The position numbers were made by a program, and so were the translations under genes. From contig MGXU01000009.1 in NCBI GenBank assembly GCA_001801815.1, positions 62,001 to 126,000 on the forward strand: DNA of 64,000 nt, written 5' to 3'. This DNA is from Gammaproteobacteria bacterium RIFCSPHIGHO2_12_FULL_36_30 (GTDB taxonomy: Bacteria; Pseudomonadota; Gammaproteobacteria; Coxiellales; Coxiellaceae). The notes below the pieces were generated by a model. The model did no database searches, was not told the DNA's origin, and worked only from the letters and a program-made list of their open reading frames with translations. Shown here piece after piece: positions 35,691-44,084 of this stretch (position 1 is the first letter of the stretch; each line of letters opens with the position of its first letter).

Positions 35691-36605
35691 TTAGAGTTCG
35701 CAGACTGGCGTGGCGCCAGAGTTTCCTTTATGAGGATTTCTAGCCTCAGCTTTTTTTCTTACTAGGTGAAAAAGCCTTGGCGCTATCTGCTGCAAAGAAG
35801 ACGGAGCAACACTGGGTCGCATGATTAGATGCCGCTGTGGTTCAATCAATACAGGATGAACGTGTCTAAAAAAGATTTCTGAGTTTACAGCCCAATAATG
35901 TTCTAAATTGTCATCAAAGAATAAATACATTTTGTTTGGATCAGTTAAATTTGGATGCGCAAAAAAATAAGCTTTATTAGTTAAAAAGTTTTCTTGATGT
36001 GTTATTTTTGCCGATGGATATTCTCGCTGTAATCTAGTGATGATATCAATTCGTTCATTAGGTAGATTGCCTTCATACTGTGATCGCATATGATACGGGC
36101 GAGTGTAAGCAAGCGGTAGTGGTTTTGAAAAAAAACCATCATCTTCAACATAAAAGCATTCATAGCGAATATTTTCCAGCACCATGTGATCTTTGTGACT
36201 TGTGTCGCGCATCAGACAATGTACCTTTACATTTTTATAATCGATTATATGATTCGTTGCCTTTTTAATTTCATCAAAAAATACTGGCAATCCAGCTTCA
36301 ATCAACACATATGGCGAATTTTTTAGATTTAATTTGATGTGCTCATCCGTTGCGCGCGATGACAGAATCATCCACTCGAAATGCTCTATACCAAATTTAG
36401 ATATTAAGTTTACGAGAAATTCGACCAAGTGTGGATTAATAACCGGTTTTTGTTGTTCCTGGGTTTCTTTGACGAAAATAATGGTGTCGTCAAAATCCAA
36501 AGTTACAACTACTTTTTCTCTAGCTTCAAGTACCGCTAAAATTTTTCTATTTATTTCTTCTCGCTCAAGATCATTCAAATGCAACATACCTGGCGCAAAC
36601 CGCAT
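35691..36605 (-). CDS. HAD-like phosphatase-fold protein, function unknown
   Basis: A 304-residue soluble protein. VVVTLDFDDTIIF contains the HAD motif I (DFDDT, DxDxT), ILSSR fits motif II, and FFDDN near residue 225 fits motif IV. The spacing is larger than in small phosphatases, so it is a divergent member. I use the ATG at 36605 because GGGG lies 6 bases before it; an ATG at 36617 adds four residues. The C-terminal 60 residues are basic and proline-rich (RPSVAPSSLQQIAPRLFHLV). It stands alone with its own promoter near the Dot/Icm locus; an effector role is possible but unsupported by a PmrA-type box. Confidence 0.65.
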   Translation of the reverse strand: MRFAPGMLHLNDLEREEINRKILAVLEAREKVVVTLDFDDTIIFVKETQEQQKPVINPHLVEFLVNLISKFGIEHFEWMILSSRATDEHIKLNLKNSPYVLIEAGLPVFFDEIKKATNHIIDYKNVKVHCLMRDTSHKDHMVLENIRYECFYVEDDGFFSKPLPLAYTRPYHMRSQYEGNLPNERIDIITRLQREYPSAKITHQENFLTNKAYFFAHPNLTDPNKMYLFFDDNLEHYWAVNSEIFFRHVHPVLIEPQRHLIMRPSVAPSSLQQIAPRLFHLVRKKAEARNPHKGNSGATPVCEL

Positions 36606-36634
36606 TTTATTCCCCATAAATTTTAGTTACGATT

Positions 36635-36663
36635 AACTTAGTGAACGAGTAGCGCTCTTTCAA
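36635..36663 (-). promoter_or_regulatory. Sigma-70-like promoter of the HAD-like gene
   Basis: On the minus strand: -35 TTGAAA (36663-36658), 17-base spacer, -10 TAAGTT (36640-36635), 30 bases before the chosen start. Confidence 0.6.
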
Positions 36664-36703
36664 ATCCAATTTCGTAAATCTAATGAAGATATCATACGAC
36701 GAA

Positions 36704-36742
36704 CGAAAAACAATTCTCCAAACGAAAAAGTGTTTGGAGAAT
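36704..36742 (-). terminator. Rho-independent terminator downstream of the cardiolipin synthase gene
   Basis: A perfect 11-bp stem, ATTCTCCAAAC (36713-36723) with GTTTGGAGAAT (36732-36742), has an 8-base loop. On the minus strand it is followed by TGTTTTTCG. It lies about 190 bases after the synthase stop codon. The 36606-36930 gap otherwise holds the HAD promoter and a possible 49-codon ORF. Confidence 0.65.
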
Positions 36743-36876
36743 GTAAGTTCCATCATCAATTTGAAATGATGATTGCAGGTTGTGTACTCAAAGGATCAGA
36801 CCAATTTATAAGTAATTGATAAATATTACGATTAAATATATCCTTCATCAAATTAATCTCATATTGGGGGGTATTT

Positions 36877-37026
36877 ATGTCAAATAATAACACAAATTGT
36901 GGGCAATTTCAGCAGAATTTATGCGCGTTCCTAAATCCAATATTTCAAATACAACGCAAGTCGTCCCAAAATTCTTTGATGCAACGGACGAACACGTTGC
37001 CATTGCTCAAGATGCAGTTGTTTTGA
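36877..37026 (+). CDS. Possible 49-codon ORF, doubtful
   Basis: ATG at 36877 follows a strong GGGGGG ribosome site by about 5 bases and opens MSNNNTNCGQFQQNLCAFLN, a polar, gene-like start. From about codon 18 it runs antisense across the 3' end of the synthase gene, and the remainder looks like shadow coding. It may be the stub of a gene truncated here, or chance. Confidence 0.25.
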   Translation: MSNNNTNCGQFQQNLCAFLNPIFQIQRKSSQNSLMQRTNTLPLLKMQLF

Positions 37027-38088
37027 TTGTGTCAAATCTTTTAAAAATAATTGCTCTAATGTTTTTTTTGCTTGATCAGTAAAAATCGTAATATCAGCTT
37101 CTAAATCATGCAACAAACTTCGATGATTTAAATTACTCGAACCAATCAACATCCAATCATCTAAAATTAAAGATTTTGCATGCAACATACCTGGCAAATA
37201 TTCATAAATTTTTATTCCTGATTTTAATAAATGATAATAAAAAGTAGAAGATGCCCACTGCACGATTGTGATGTTAGATTTTTGTGGTAATAAAATGCGA
37301 ACATCAACCCCATTTTGCGCAGCTTCTTTTAAGCGTTTTAATAAAAAATTATCAGGAACAAAATATGCATTCGTAATCCAAATTCGTCGTTGACATAATC
37401 GAATGCGACGCAATAAATTTTTATGTAAAATACGACGACGATGACGCGTATAATTTAATCGCATGCGCGGTTCACGACGAATATGTTGAAATGCATCGCG
37501 CAAACGTTCTTTAATCGTGCGATGCGTCCATGCAATTTCAAATGCTTTATACAATTCAGATAAATTAATTCCTGCTAATCGCACAGCAGTATCGCGCCAA
37601 TTTTCACCACCTTCTTCAAATGATAAATGACATTGTGTGATATTAATGCTGCCGACAAACGCAATTTTGTTATCAATTAAACATGTTTTTCTGTGATTAC
37701 GTGAATTCGCTGTGAAAAATAAATAAATACCTTTAAATAAAAAATGTGTTTTTGCAACTGAACGACTCCAACTCCATAATTGCCATGGAAATGGATGAAA
37801 TACTTTTGTATATACACCAGATTTTTCGAGAACGCGTGCGAGTGTTGCGCTCCAATAAGGACTGCCAGCGCCATCAACTAAAACGCGCACAACAACACCG
37901 CGTTTTGCAGCTTCACATAATGCTTGCGTTATTTTTTTTCCAACTTCATCACGACTAAAAATATAAGTTTCTAAATCAATCGTGTTTTTTGCTTGATGAA
38001 TATCTTCAATTAACGCGCGAAAAAAATCAGATCCATTTCCAAATATTATTTCTTCTGGTTGCAAAAGCGCAGCAGATTGCGTGATCAC
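36931..38088 (-). CDS. Phospholipase D-family cardiolipin synthase
   Basis: Membrane phospholipid enzyme joining two phosphatidylglycerols (or PG with PE in the ClsC type) to make cardiolipin. Two HKD motifs are visible: HRKTCLID then KIAFVGSIN, and HAKSLILD then WMLIGSSNLNHRS. The length of about 385 residues and lack of N-terminal membrane helices suggest the ClsB/ClsC type. The GTG at 38088 has GAAGAGG 9 bases upstream and falls just after the DUF3579 stop; a GTG at 38109 would overlap that gene. Effector phospholipases D exist in Legionellales, but the pairing with pssA divergently downstream points to housekeeping lipid synthesis. Confidence 0.82.
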   Translation of the reverse strand: MITQSAALLQPEEIIFGNGSDFFRALIEDIHQAKNTIDLETYIFSRDEVGKKITQALCEAAKRGVVVRVLVDGAGSPYWSATLARVLEKSGVYTKVFHPFPWQLWSWSRSVAKTHFLFKGIYLFFTANSRNHRKTCLIDNKIAFVGSINITQCHLSFEEGGENWRDTAVRLAGINLSELYKAFEIAWTHRTIKERLRDAFQHIRREPRMRLNYTRHRRRILHKNLLRRIRLCQRRIWITNAYFVPDNFLLKRLKEAAQNGVDVRILLPQKSNITIVQWASSTFYYHLLKSGIKIYEYLPGMLHAKSLILDDWMLIGSSNLNHRSLLHDLEADITIFTDQAKKTLEQLFLKDLTQSKQLHLEQWQRVRPLHQRILGRLALYLKYWI

Positions 38089-38089
38089 G

Positions 38090-38368
38090 CTATTTATCCT
38101 CTTCCCCACAAATTTTTAATTTATTTTTTTGTGCGAATTCTAAAATGGATTCATACAATTCAGGATTTGAATCTTTTAATTTCGGATCGAGTAAAACACA
38201 TTTTCGCCCGTCTTTTACGGAAGGTTGTAGCAGTGGAGAATAATGAATACGACGTTTATGAAAAGTGGAAAGTTGTCCGCTCATTCGCTCGGCCCAATCA
38301 CTTGGACGAAACGTTTCGCCCGTTTCAGTAATACCTTCGATGATAATCTTCTTTATTTCGTCATTCAT
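38090..38368 (-). CDS. DUF3579 family protein
   Basis: A 92-residue cytoplasmic protein of the proteobacterial DUF3579 family, identified by IIIEGITETGETFRPSDWAE followed by RM, RRIHYSPLLQPSVKDGRKCV and the end FAQKNKLKICG. Function unknown. A perfect TATAAT (38380-38375) lies only 6 bases before the ATG at 38368, so the transcript probably begins at or next to the start codon (leaderless). A longer frame from 38437 lacks family similarity. It is cotranscribed with the synthase gene. Confidence 0.8.
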   Translation of the reverse strand: MNDEIKKIIIEGITETGETFRPSDWAERMSGQLSTFHKRRIHYSPLLQPSVKDGRKCVLLDPKLKDSNPELYESILEFAQKNKLKICGEEDK

Positions 38369-38453
38369 CTGTATATTATAGCGCAAATTGCACTGGTTTT
38401 CTGGTTGAGTTTCGGGGATGATACATAAAAAAATCAATGAGGTATAGCAAAGT

Positions 38454-39191
38454 ATGCACGAAGAAAAGGCAAATAGCGGAATTCGTCGCGGTATTTATTT
38501 ATTACCAAATTTATTTACAGTTGGTGCCATGTTTGCGGGTTTTTATGCAATTGTTGCATCAACACATGATCATTTTGAAATTGCAGCAATCGCAATTTTT
38601 ATTGCCATGTTATTGGATGGAATTGATGGACGTGTTGCGCGATTAACACAAACACAAAGTGAATTCGGCGCGCAAATGGATAATATGTCCGACATGATTT
38701 GTTTTGGTGTGACACCGGCATTAGTTTTATATGAATGGTCTTTGCAAGGTGTTGGAAAAATCGGCTGGCTTGTCGCATTTATTTATACTGTTTGTACTGC
38801 ACTTCGTTTAGCGCGTTTTTTAAGTATGGATGATCACGACAACAAAAGATATTCACGCGGATTAACAACAACGGCAGCAGCAGGATTTATTGCAAGCATG
38901 TTATGGTTTTGCACAAAACACGGCATCACAGGTGACAGCATAAAAAGTTTGGTATTAGGAATTACATTGTTAGTTGCATTATTAAAAGTCAGCACAATTC
39001 AATTTCGCAGTTTTAAAGATTTTGATCCGCGTGATAAAATTCCTTTTTTAGCAATTGTCATTATCGTGTTAGCGCTCGCATTTGTCGCACTTGATCCGCA
39101 AGATGTTTTTCTCACTGTTTTTGGTTTGTATGTTTTATCGGGACCGGTAATGTTTTTATATCATAAATTTTCGAAGCGAACACAAAGTTGA
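38454..39191 (+). CDS. pssA: CDP-diacylglycerol--serine O-phosphatidyltransferase
   Basis: Inner-membrane enzyme that makes phosphatidylserine, precursor of phosphatidylethanolamine, 245 residues. The CDP-alcohol phosphotransferase motif DGIDGRVARLTQTQSEFGAQ followed by MDNMSD is complete (DG-x2-AR-x8-G-x3-D-x3-D). About seven hydrophobic segments are present. It begins GIRRGIYLLPNLFTVGAMFA, the usual start of the Gram-negative PssA subtype II. GAGG lies 11 bases before the ATG. The divergent cardiolipin synthase makes this a lipid-synthesis neighbourhood. Confidence 0.93.
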   Translation: MHEEKANSGIRRGIYLLPNLFTVGAMFAGFYAIVASTHDHFEIAAIAIFIAMLLDGIDGRVARLTQTQSEFGAQMDNMSDMICFGVTPALVLYEWSLQGVGKIGWLVAFIYTVCTALRLARFLSMDDHDNKRYSRGLTTTAAAGFIASMLWFCTKHGITGDSIKSLVLGITLLVALLKVSTIQFRSFKDFDPRDKIPFLAIVIIVLALAFVALDPQDVFLTVFGLYVLSGPVMFLYHKFSKRTQS

Positions 39192-39217
39192 GAACGAAAC
39201 GCGATTTATCGCATCTC
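39188..39217. terminator. Weak hairpin after pssA
   Basis: TGAGA and TCTCA enclose an inner perfect stem GCGAT-TT-ATCGC. There is an asymmetric bulge and no T-run, so termination is uncertain; it may be a 3' stabilising structure or an operator for the next gene. Confidence 0.3.
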
Positions 39218-39267
39218 AATATGATAAAATGACTATTACAATGTAGCCTAAGTGTGCTCTTTTTGTG

Positions 39268-40608
39268 ATGACGTCAAAAACCAAACACAGTATTTATAAA
39301 ACCAGCACCATTTTATTTTTAATTGGTTTGTTCAGCTATTTTTTTAATATTGGATTTAATGCACTTTTAGCAAGACATGTTTCGCATGCATTGTTTGGTG
39401 ATTTTTCTGTTGCATTGCGTGTACTAAATATTGCTTCTGTTTGTATGTTGTGCGGCACGTTATCAAGTTCAAAACGTTTTTATTCTCAGTATTTAAAATC
39501 AAATAAAATGGATTCTGCATCCAAATATATTAATTGGAATGTGAGACTTGTATTTATTTCGTCTTTATTTGTTCTCGCTGTATTAACATTACTTATTATC
39601 GTCATTCTGTGTCTACATTTGCAGAATATTTATGATATCAGAAAATATCATTTACTGATTTATTTTTTATGGTTAGCGCCAATTAATGCAATCACATTAT
39701 TAATTTCATCTTATTTGATTTGTGATCGCGATGTTTATTTAGGCACTTTTTTTGATGCAATAGGTTTTTATGCGTTTGGAATTTTATTATTAATTCCTTT
39801 TATTTATTTATTTCATATTCCATTCCATGCTTTAGATTTATGGTTTTTGATGTTATGTATTTTTATTTTTATGATGATTGCAGAATCTCTTATTTTATTT
39901 AAACGCATACCTGCTTTATTAAAAAATAGTTTTACATCGCTTTTTAGTAGGAAATCATCTGATAATGTTTTGGAAAAACAATGGTGGACAGTATCAAAAC
40001 GCTTAATTATCAATCAAATGATTTATTTATTTGTGCGTGCAGCAGATATTTTATTACTTGCCATCATGAGTTCTGATAAAAAAATAGTAGGTTATTATGC
40101 GGCTGCATTAACAGTTTCAGGAATTTTCTTCGTCACGCAAACCGCCTTGTTTCAATCTCCATCTGCATTATTTTCATCACTTGTGTATGACCAATCCAAA
40201 AAACAACAATTACAAAATTTAATTAATAAAACAAACTTAATGAATATTATTTTAAATGTCGCATTATTAATATTAATTTTTATCTTTACGAATCCGATTT
40301 TAAAATTATTTGGCGCTGCATTTATTATTGCAAAAATTCCGCTGTGGATTTTATTGGGTGGTACCTTGATTTCAATTCTGACAGCATCAGCGCCGCGTTT
40401 ACTTGCTTATTCAGGATATGAAATCTATTTGGTTTATATTGCACTAGCAGAAATTGTAATCATTATTGTATTAGGGGTTATTTTAATTTATTTTTATGGT
40501 GCGATAGGCGCTGCTTTAGCAGTTGTTACGACCAGTTTATTGCGCGCCTTTGCCTCAGTTTATTTGGTGAGAAAAAAAATAGGCGTTAAAGCTGCGCTGG
40601 TGATTTAA
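39268..40608 (+). CDS. Polysaccharide-type flippase (MOP superfamily)
   Basis: A 446-residue membrane protein with about 12 hydrophobic segments. The N-terminal NIGFNALLARHVSHALFGDF motif and the mid-protein LFVRAADILLLAIMSSDKKI resemble lipopolysaccharide and O-antigen flippases of the Wzx/MurJ type. No glycan genes adjoin, so the lipid-linked substrate is unknown. The ATG at 39268 is preferred over an adjacent GTG; the ribosome site is weak. It ends 3 bases from the convergent permease gene. Confidence 0.8.
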   Translation: MTSKTKHSIYKTSTILFLIGLFSYFFNIGFNALLARHVSHALFGDFSVALRVLNIASVCMLCGTLSSSKRFYSQYLKSNKMDSASKYINWNVRLVFISSLFVLAVLTLLIIVILCLHLQNIYDIRKYHLLIYFLWLAPINAITLLISSYLICDRDVYLGTFFDAIGFYAFGILLLIPFIYLFHIPFHALDLWFLMLCIFIFMMIAESLILFKRIPALLKNSFTSLFSRKSSDNVLEKQWWTVSKRLIINQMIYLFVRAADILLLAIMSSDKKIVGYYAAALTVSGIFFVTQTALFQSPSALFSSLVYDQSKKQQLQNLINKTNLMNIILNVALLILIFIFTNPILKLFGAAFIIAKIPLWILLGGTLISILTASAPRLLAYSGYEIYLVYIALAEIVIIIVLGVILIYFYGAIGAALAVVTTSLLRAFASVYLVRKKIGVKAALVI

Positions 40609-40611
40609 ATT

Positions 40612-41976
40612 TTAGCCCTTTTTATGCTTTCTCCAATAAATCCAATATCCTGCTAAAATTAAAATAATCGGCCCAACACTTAATTCTACTTCATAAAATA
40701 TTTTATCGCCCAGCGTTGTAATATTACTTGGCAATTGAAAGCTAAAAATAATTCCCAATAATAAAGAAATAAAAACACACGCAACAAAAAATAAATGAAT
40801 AAATTTATAACCACGAATAACTTTTAAATTTTTCACGTAAGCTGCGAGTAAAAATAAATAAGGCACAAATGCAAGCAATACTGACATTAAAACTAAAATT
40901 TGATACACATCATTTACTGCTGGCAATAAACTGGTTGTTAATAAAATAATAGTTACAAGCAAACCTACAAATAATAATGCATTGATTGGAGCACCTTGTT
41001 TATTTGTTTTGTGAAACCAATGTGGCAATAAATTTTCTGGTGTGCATTTGAAAAACATCGTGATCGGTGCAATTAACCAAATACTCACAATACCTAACTC
41101 AGCAAATACCAGTAAAAAAGCAATTGCACGCGTGAATTCGCTTAAATGAAATTTTAATAATACCAACTGAAATGCATTCATTAACCCCGATGCTTTTTGA
41201 ATTGCGCTGGGATTAACAATAAAATTAAGCGCAACAGTGCCAAGAATATAAAGTGCAATCATAATGCCAGCACCAATAATCAACCCTAAATAAATATCAC
41301 GCTTTGGATTTTTTACTGCATTCGCAAATGTTGGAATAATTTCAACACCGGTCATTGCAAACATAATCATGGTTAAATTTGCAAGACTGCTGCTGACATG
41401 TTGTCCTGCAAATACTGCATGCAAATTAAATTGTGTTGCGCTGTGATGTGTTGTGAAATAATACGTAAATCCCAGCACAATAATTAAAACAGCAGGAAAT
41501 AAGCTGCCAACAATACCACCATATTCTGTAAAAAATTTATTGGATTTTAATCCAAACACACTCATCAAAACTAAAAGCCAAAACGCGCACAATACAACCA
41601 CACAAACAAATATGTCATTATTTGCAAGTTCAGGTTTCCCTAAAAAATAAGCAAAATTTGTCGCAAGAAAAATTAAAACTGCAGGATAATATAAAACATT
41701 ATTAATAAAATAAAGCCATGCAACAATAAAACCACTTTTTTCACCGAGCGATCTGCGCGTCCACGCATAAATTCCACCTTCTTCTGGAAATAATTTATTT
41801 AAATGTCCCGACATCACGGCGAGCGGCATTGCTAATGCAATCGCACCAATAATCCAAAATAAAATGGATGATGCGCCAAGACCTGCTGCAACTGCAAGCC
41901 AGCGAACACCAAAATTTGCGGTCAATGTTAAAATCGAAACATCATACAGCCCCATAATTTTTTTTGGTTCGTTCAT
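40612..41976 (-). CDS. APC-family amino acid permease
   Basis: A 454-residue inner-membrane carrier with 12 hydrophobic segments. LTLTANFGVRWLAVAAGLGA, LFPEEGGIYAWTRRSLGEKS and MFAMTGVEIIPTFANAVKNP are typical of the glutamate:GABA-antiporter-like and related APC transporters common in Legionella and Coxiella. AAGG lies 7-8 bases before the ATG. Amino acid uptake or exchange is expected; the substrate cannot be read. Confidence 0.85.
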   Translation of the reverse strand: MNEPKKIMGLYDVSILTLTANFGVRWLAVAAGLGASSILFWIIGAIALAMPLAVMSGHLNKLFPEEGGIYAWTRRSLGEKSGFIVAWLYFINNVLYYPAVLIFLATNFAYFLGKPELANNDIFVCVVVLCAFWLLVLMSVFGLKSNKFFTEYGGIVGSLFPAVLIIVLGFTYYFTTHHSATQFNLHAVFAGQHVSSSLANLTMIMFAMTGVEIIPTFANAVKNPKRDIYLGLIIGAGIMIALYILGTVALNFIVNPSAIQKASGLMNAFQLVLLKFHLSEFTRAIAFLLVFAELGIVSIWLIAPITMFFKCTPENLLPHWFHKTNKQGAPINALLFVGLLVTIILLTTSLLPAVNDVYQILVLMSVLLAFVPYLFLLAAYVKNLKVIRGYKFIHLFFVACVFISLLLGIIFSFQLPSNITTLGDKIFYEVELSVGPIILILAGYWIYWRKHKKG

Positions 41977-42107
41977 ATTATTTTCCTTAAGAGATAATTT
42001 CGCCTTGCCATAATAGTTTTAAAAAATGTTTGTAGGCTAATATACCGCTGATCAGTGAAAACGTGAATTTTTATTTTGCTTTCACTAATCACATCATAGT
42101 TTTGCAA

Positions 42108-42137
42108 TTGACGAAACGGGATTTATAGAGATATGCT
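42108..42137 (+). promoter_or_regulatory. Sigma-70-like promoter of the small secreted protein
   Basis: -35 TTGACG (42108-42113), 18-base spacer, -10 TATGCT (42132-42137), 38 bases before the ATG at 42176. The 41977-42175 gap has no other visible signal apart from AT-rich sequence. Confidence 0.55.
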
Positions 42138-42175
42138 CAAGAAGGTGTGATTTTAGTTTGCGTGAGAGGTGATTT

Positions 42176-42571
42176 ATGAAAAAAATAATAGGTGCTCTGT
42201 GTATTTCGTTACTCACAACACTGGCGTTTTCTTCTTATGGAGCATTGCCTGGCGGCGCCGGAGCAACCGTACAGATCCATGGAGTTGGAAAGAATAACGT
42301 TACAGGTACAATCCTCATTACCACTAACTTTGGAGCACCTTCGGGAATAGTCAAGCAAGGCTCAGCGTCTGTTACAGCGCCATCTCAAGGTATGACTTCG
42401 GGCTACGTAAGTGGCGTTAACATTAAATTACAAGACCCAAAAGGAAATAAGTACTTTTGCGCCTATCTTCCAAACAATAAGGAAGCGACATGGTACAATT
42501 TTACTGTCAAAATGCCATTAAAAAATCCTGTCAATGGTACTTGTACGCTTTGCACTCTACCTAATTGTTAA
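42176..42571 (+). CDS. Small secreted protein, unknown family
   Basis: A 131-residue exported protein. The first 22 residues are a clear Sec signal peptide ending SSYGA. The mature part starts LPGGAGATVQIHGVGKNNVT and is beta-rich, Gly/Thr/Asn-rich and neutral. It has four cysteines, one near residue 98 and three in the C-terminal CTLCTLPNC, so disulfides are likely. AGAGGTG precedes the ATG. Its base composition is less AT-rich than neighbouring genes. I recognise no domain. Confidence 0.75.
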   Translation: MKKIIGALCISLLTTLAFSSYGALPGGAGATVQIHGVGKNNVTGTILITTNFGAPSGIVKQGSASVTAPSQGMTSGYVSGVNIKLQDPKGNKYFCAYLPNNKEATWYNFTVKMPLKNPVNGTCTLCTLPNC

Positions 42572-42596
42572 GATTGTGCATGATCGTTAGGTCACG

Positions 42597-43967
42597 TTAA
42601 CACTCAATCACATTCACCGCCAATCCACCTTGCGATGTTTCTTTATATTTTGTACTCATATTATTGCCAATTTCGCGCATGGTATTAATGACCATGTCGA
42701 GTGATACTTTATGTTTTCCATCACCCGCAAGCGCTAATTGAGTTGCATTCACTGCTTTCACTGCGCCCATTGCATTTCTTTCAATACAAGGAATTTGCAC
42801 AAGACCTTTTACTGGATCGCATGTTAATCCTAAATTGTGTTCCATGCCTATTTCTGCAGCATTTTCGACTTGCTCAATTGTACCGCCCAATGCGGCAGTT
42901 AATGCAGCAGCTGCCATTGAACATGCAACACCGACTTCACCTTGACATCCCATTTCCGCGCCAGAAATTGACGCATTTTTTTTATATAAAATTCCAATTG
43001 CACCCGCAGTTAATAAAAATTCGCAAATCTTTTTTTCATCTTGAAAATAAAAACGTTTCATATATTCTAAAACAGATGGAATAATTCCTGCTGCGCCATT
43101 GGTTGGTGCAGTCACAACGCGATGTCCCGCAGCATTTTCTTCATTCACTGCAATTGCATATAAATCCAGCCATTCCATTAACAATGTGCCTTGCATTTTA
43201 GGATCGCCTGCATTTTTTAATCTTTCAAATAATGCCGGCGCGCGTCGTCGCACTTTCAAACCACCTGGTAAAATAGTACTTTTTGTAATGCAACCATCAT
43301 GAATACATTCTTCCATCACTTTTGCAATGCGCACTAATTTTTCGCGAATTGTTTTTTCATCGCGCCAACTTAATTCATTTTTCATCATTAATTCAGCGAC
43401 AGAAAATTTTTCTTTTTTACAATGCAATAATAATTCCAATGCAGAATCAAATTTAAATGGCAAAGTATGTTGTGAAATCATTTCTGGATTTTCTAATTGT
43501 TTTTCTGAAACAATAAATCCGCCACCAACAGAATAATAAATCGCCTCAATAATTATTTTTTTATTTTTATCGTATGAAATAAAAGTCATGCCATTGGGAT
43601 GATGCGGCAATATTTTTTCGTAATCAAAAATTAAATCTTTTTCATTATCAAATGTAATTTCTTTTTTATTTAATAAAAATAATTTTTTTGCATGAAGAAT
43701 TTTTTCTACGCGTTCATCAATTTTAAATGGATCAATTGTTTCTGGTTGTTCACCTTCCAATCCCATTAAAATAGCTTTATTTGTGCCGTGACCAATTCCA
43801 GTAAATGCAAGCGATCCATGTAAACGTATTCTAACCGCAGCAATTTGTGCAAATTCATCTGAATTATGTTGTTTTAAAAAATCTAATGCTGCGCGCATGG
43901 GGCCAACAGTGTGTGAACTGGATGGTCCAATACCAATTGAAAATAAATCAAATACACTGATTTCCAT
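42597..43967 (-). CDS. sdaA: L-serine ammonia-lyase (iron-sulfur type)
   Basis: Cytoplasmic enzyme that deaminates L-serine to pyruvate with a 4Fe-4S cluster, about 456 residues, single-chain type. The N-terminal beta domain starts [20 protein letters not shown], and the alpha domain holds the serine-binding [15 protein letters not shown] and the cluster cysteines in [12 protein letters not shown] and [20 protein letters not shown]. The ATG at 43967 (MEISVFDLF) fits the family better than one four codons upstream. Serine is a major carbon source in intracellular Legionellales, so the enzyme likely feeds pyruvate. Divergent from the glucose operon. Confidence 0.95.
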   Translation of the reverse strand: MEISVFDLFSIGIGPSSSHTVGPMRAALDFLKQHNSDEFAQIAAVRIRLHGSLAFTGIGHGTNKAILMGLEGEQPETIDPFKIDERVEKILHAKKLFLLNKKEITFDNEKDLIFDYEKILPHHPNGMTFISYDKNKKIIIEAIYYSVGGGFIVSEKQLENPEMISQHTLPFKFDSALELLLHCKKEKFSVAELMMKNELSWRDEKTIREKLVRIAKVMEECIHDGCITKSTILPGGLKVRRRAPALFERLKNAGDPKMQGTLLMEWLDLYAIAVNEENAAGHRVVTAPTNGAAGIIPSVLEYMKRFYFQDEKKICEFLLTAGAIGILYKKNASISGAEMGCQGEVGVACSMAAAALTAALGGTIEQVENAAEIGMEHNLGLTCDPVKGLVQIPCIERNAMGAVKAVNATQLALAGDGKHKVSLDMVINTMREIGNNMSTKYKETSQGGLAVNVIEC

Positions 43968-43998
43968 GAATTTTCTCAATAAAATACCGATAATGAAT

Positions 43999-44015
43999 GG
44001 TAATGCGATATTACC
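43999..44015. promoter_or_regulatory. Palindromic operator candidate between sdaA and the glucose operon
   Basis: GGTAAT-GCGAT-ATTACC is a perfect 6-bp inverted repeat with a 5-base centre. It lies 32 bases from the sdaA start and 70 bases from the start of the divergent operon, suitable for controlling either direction. No regulator gene is adjacent. Confidence 0.5.
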
Positions 44016-44084
44016 ACAAATGCAATTTCATCTAAATTCTGCTATTTTAAATATCAACATTATGAAAAGCAGCAAGGAGCGGCG

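Noticed and set aside
38090..38109. Overlap of the cardiolipin synthase start with the DUF3579 gene
   Set aside because: The GTG at 38088 has the better-spaced Shine-Dalgarno sequence and removes the overlap.
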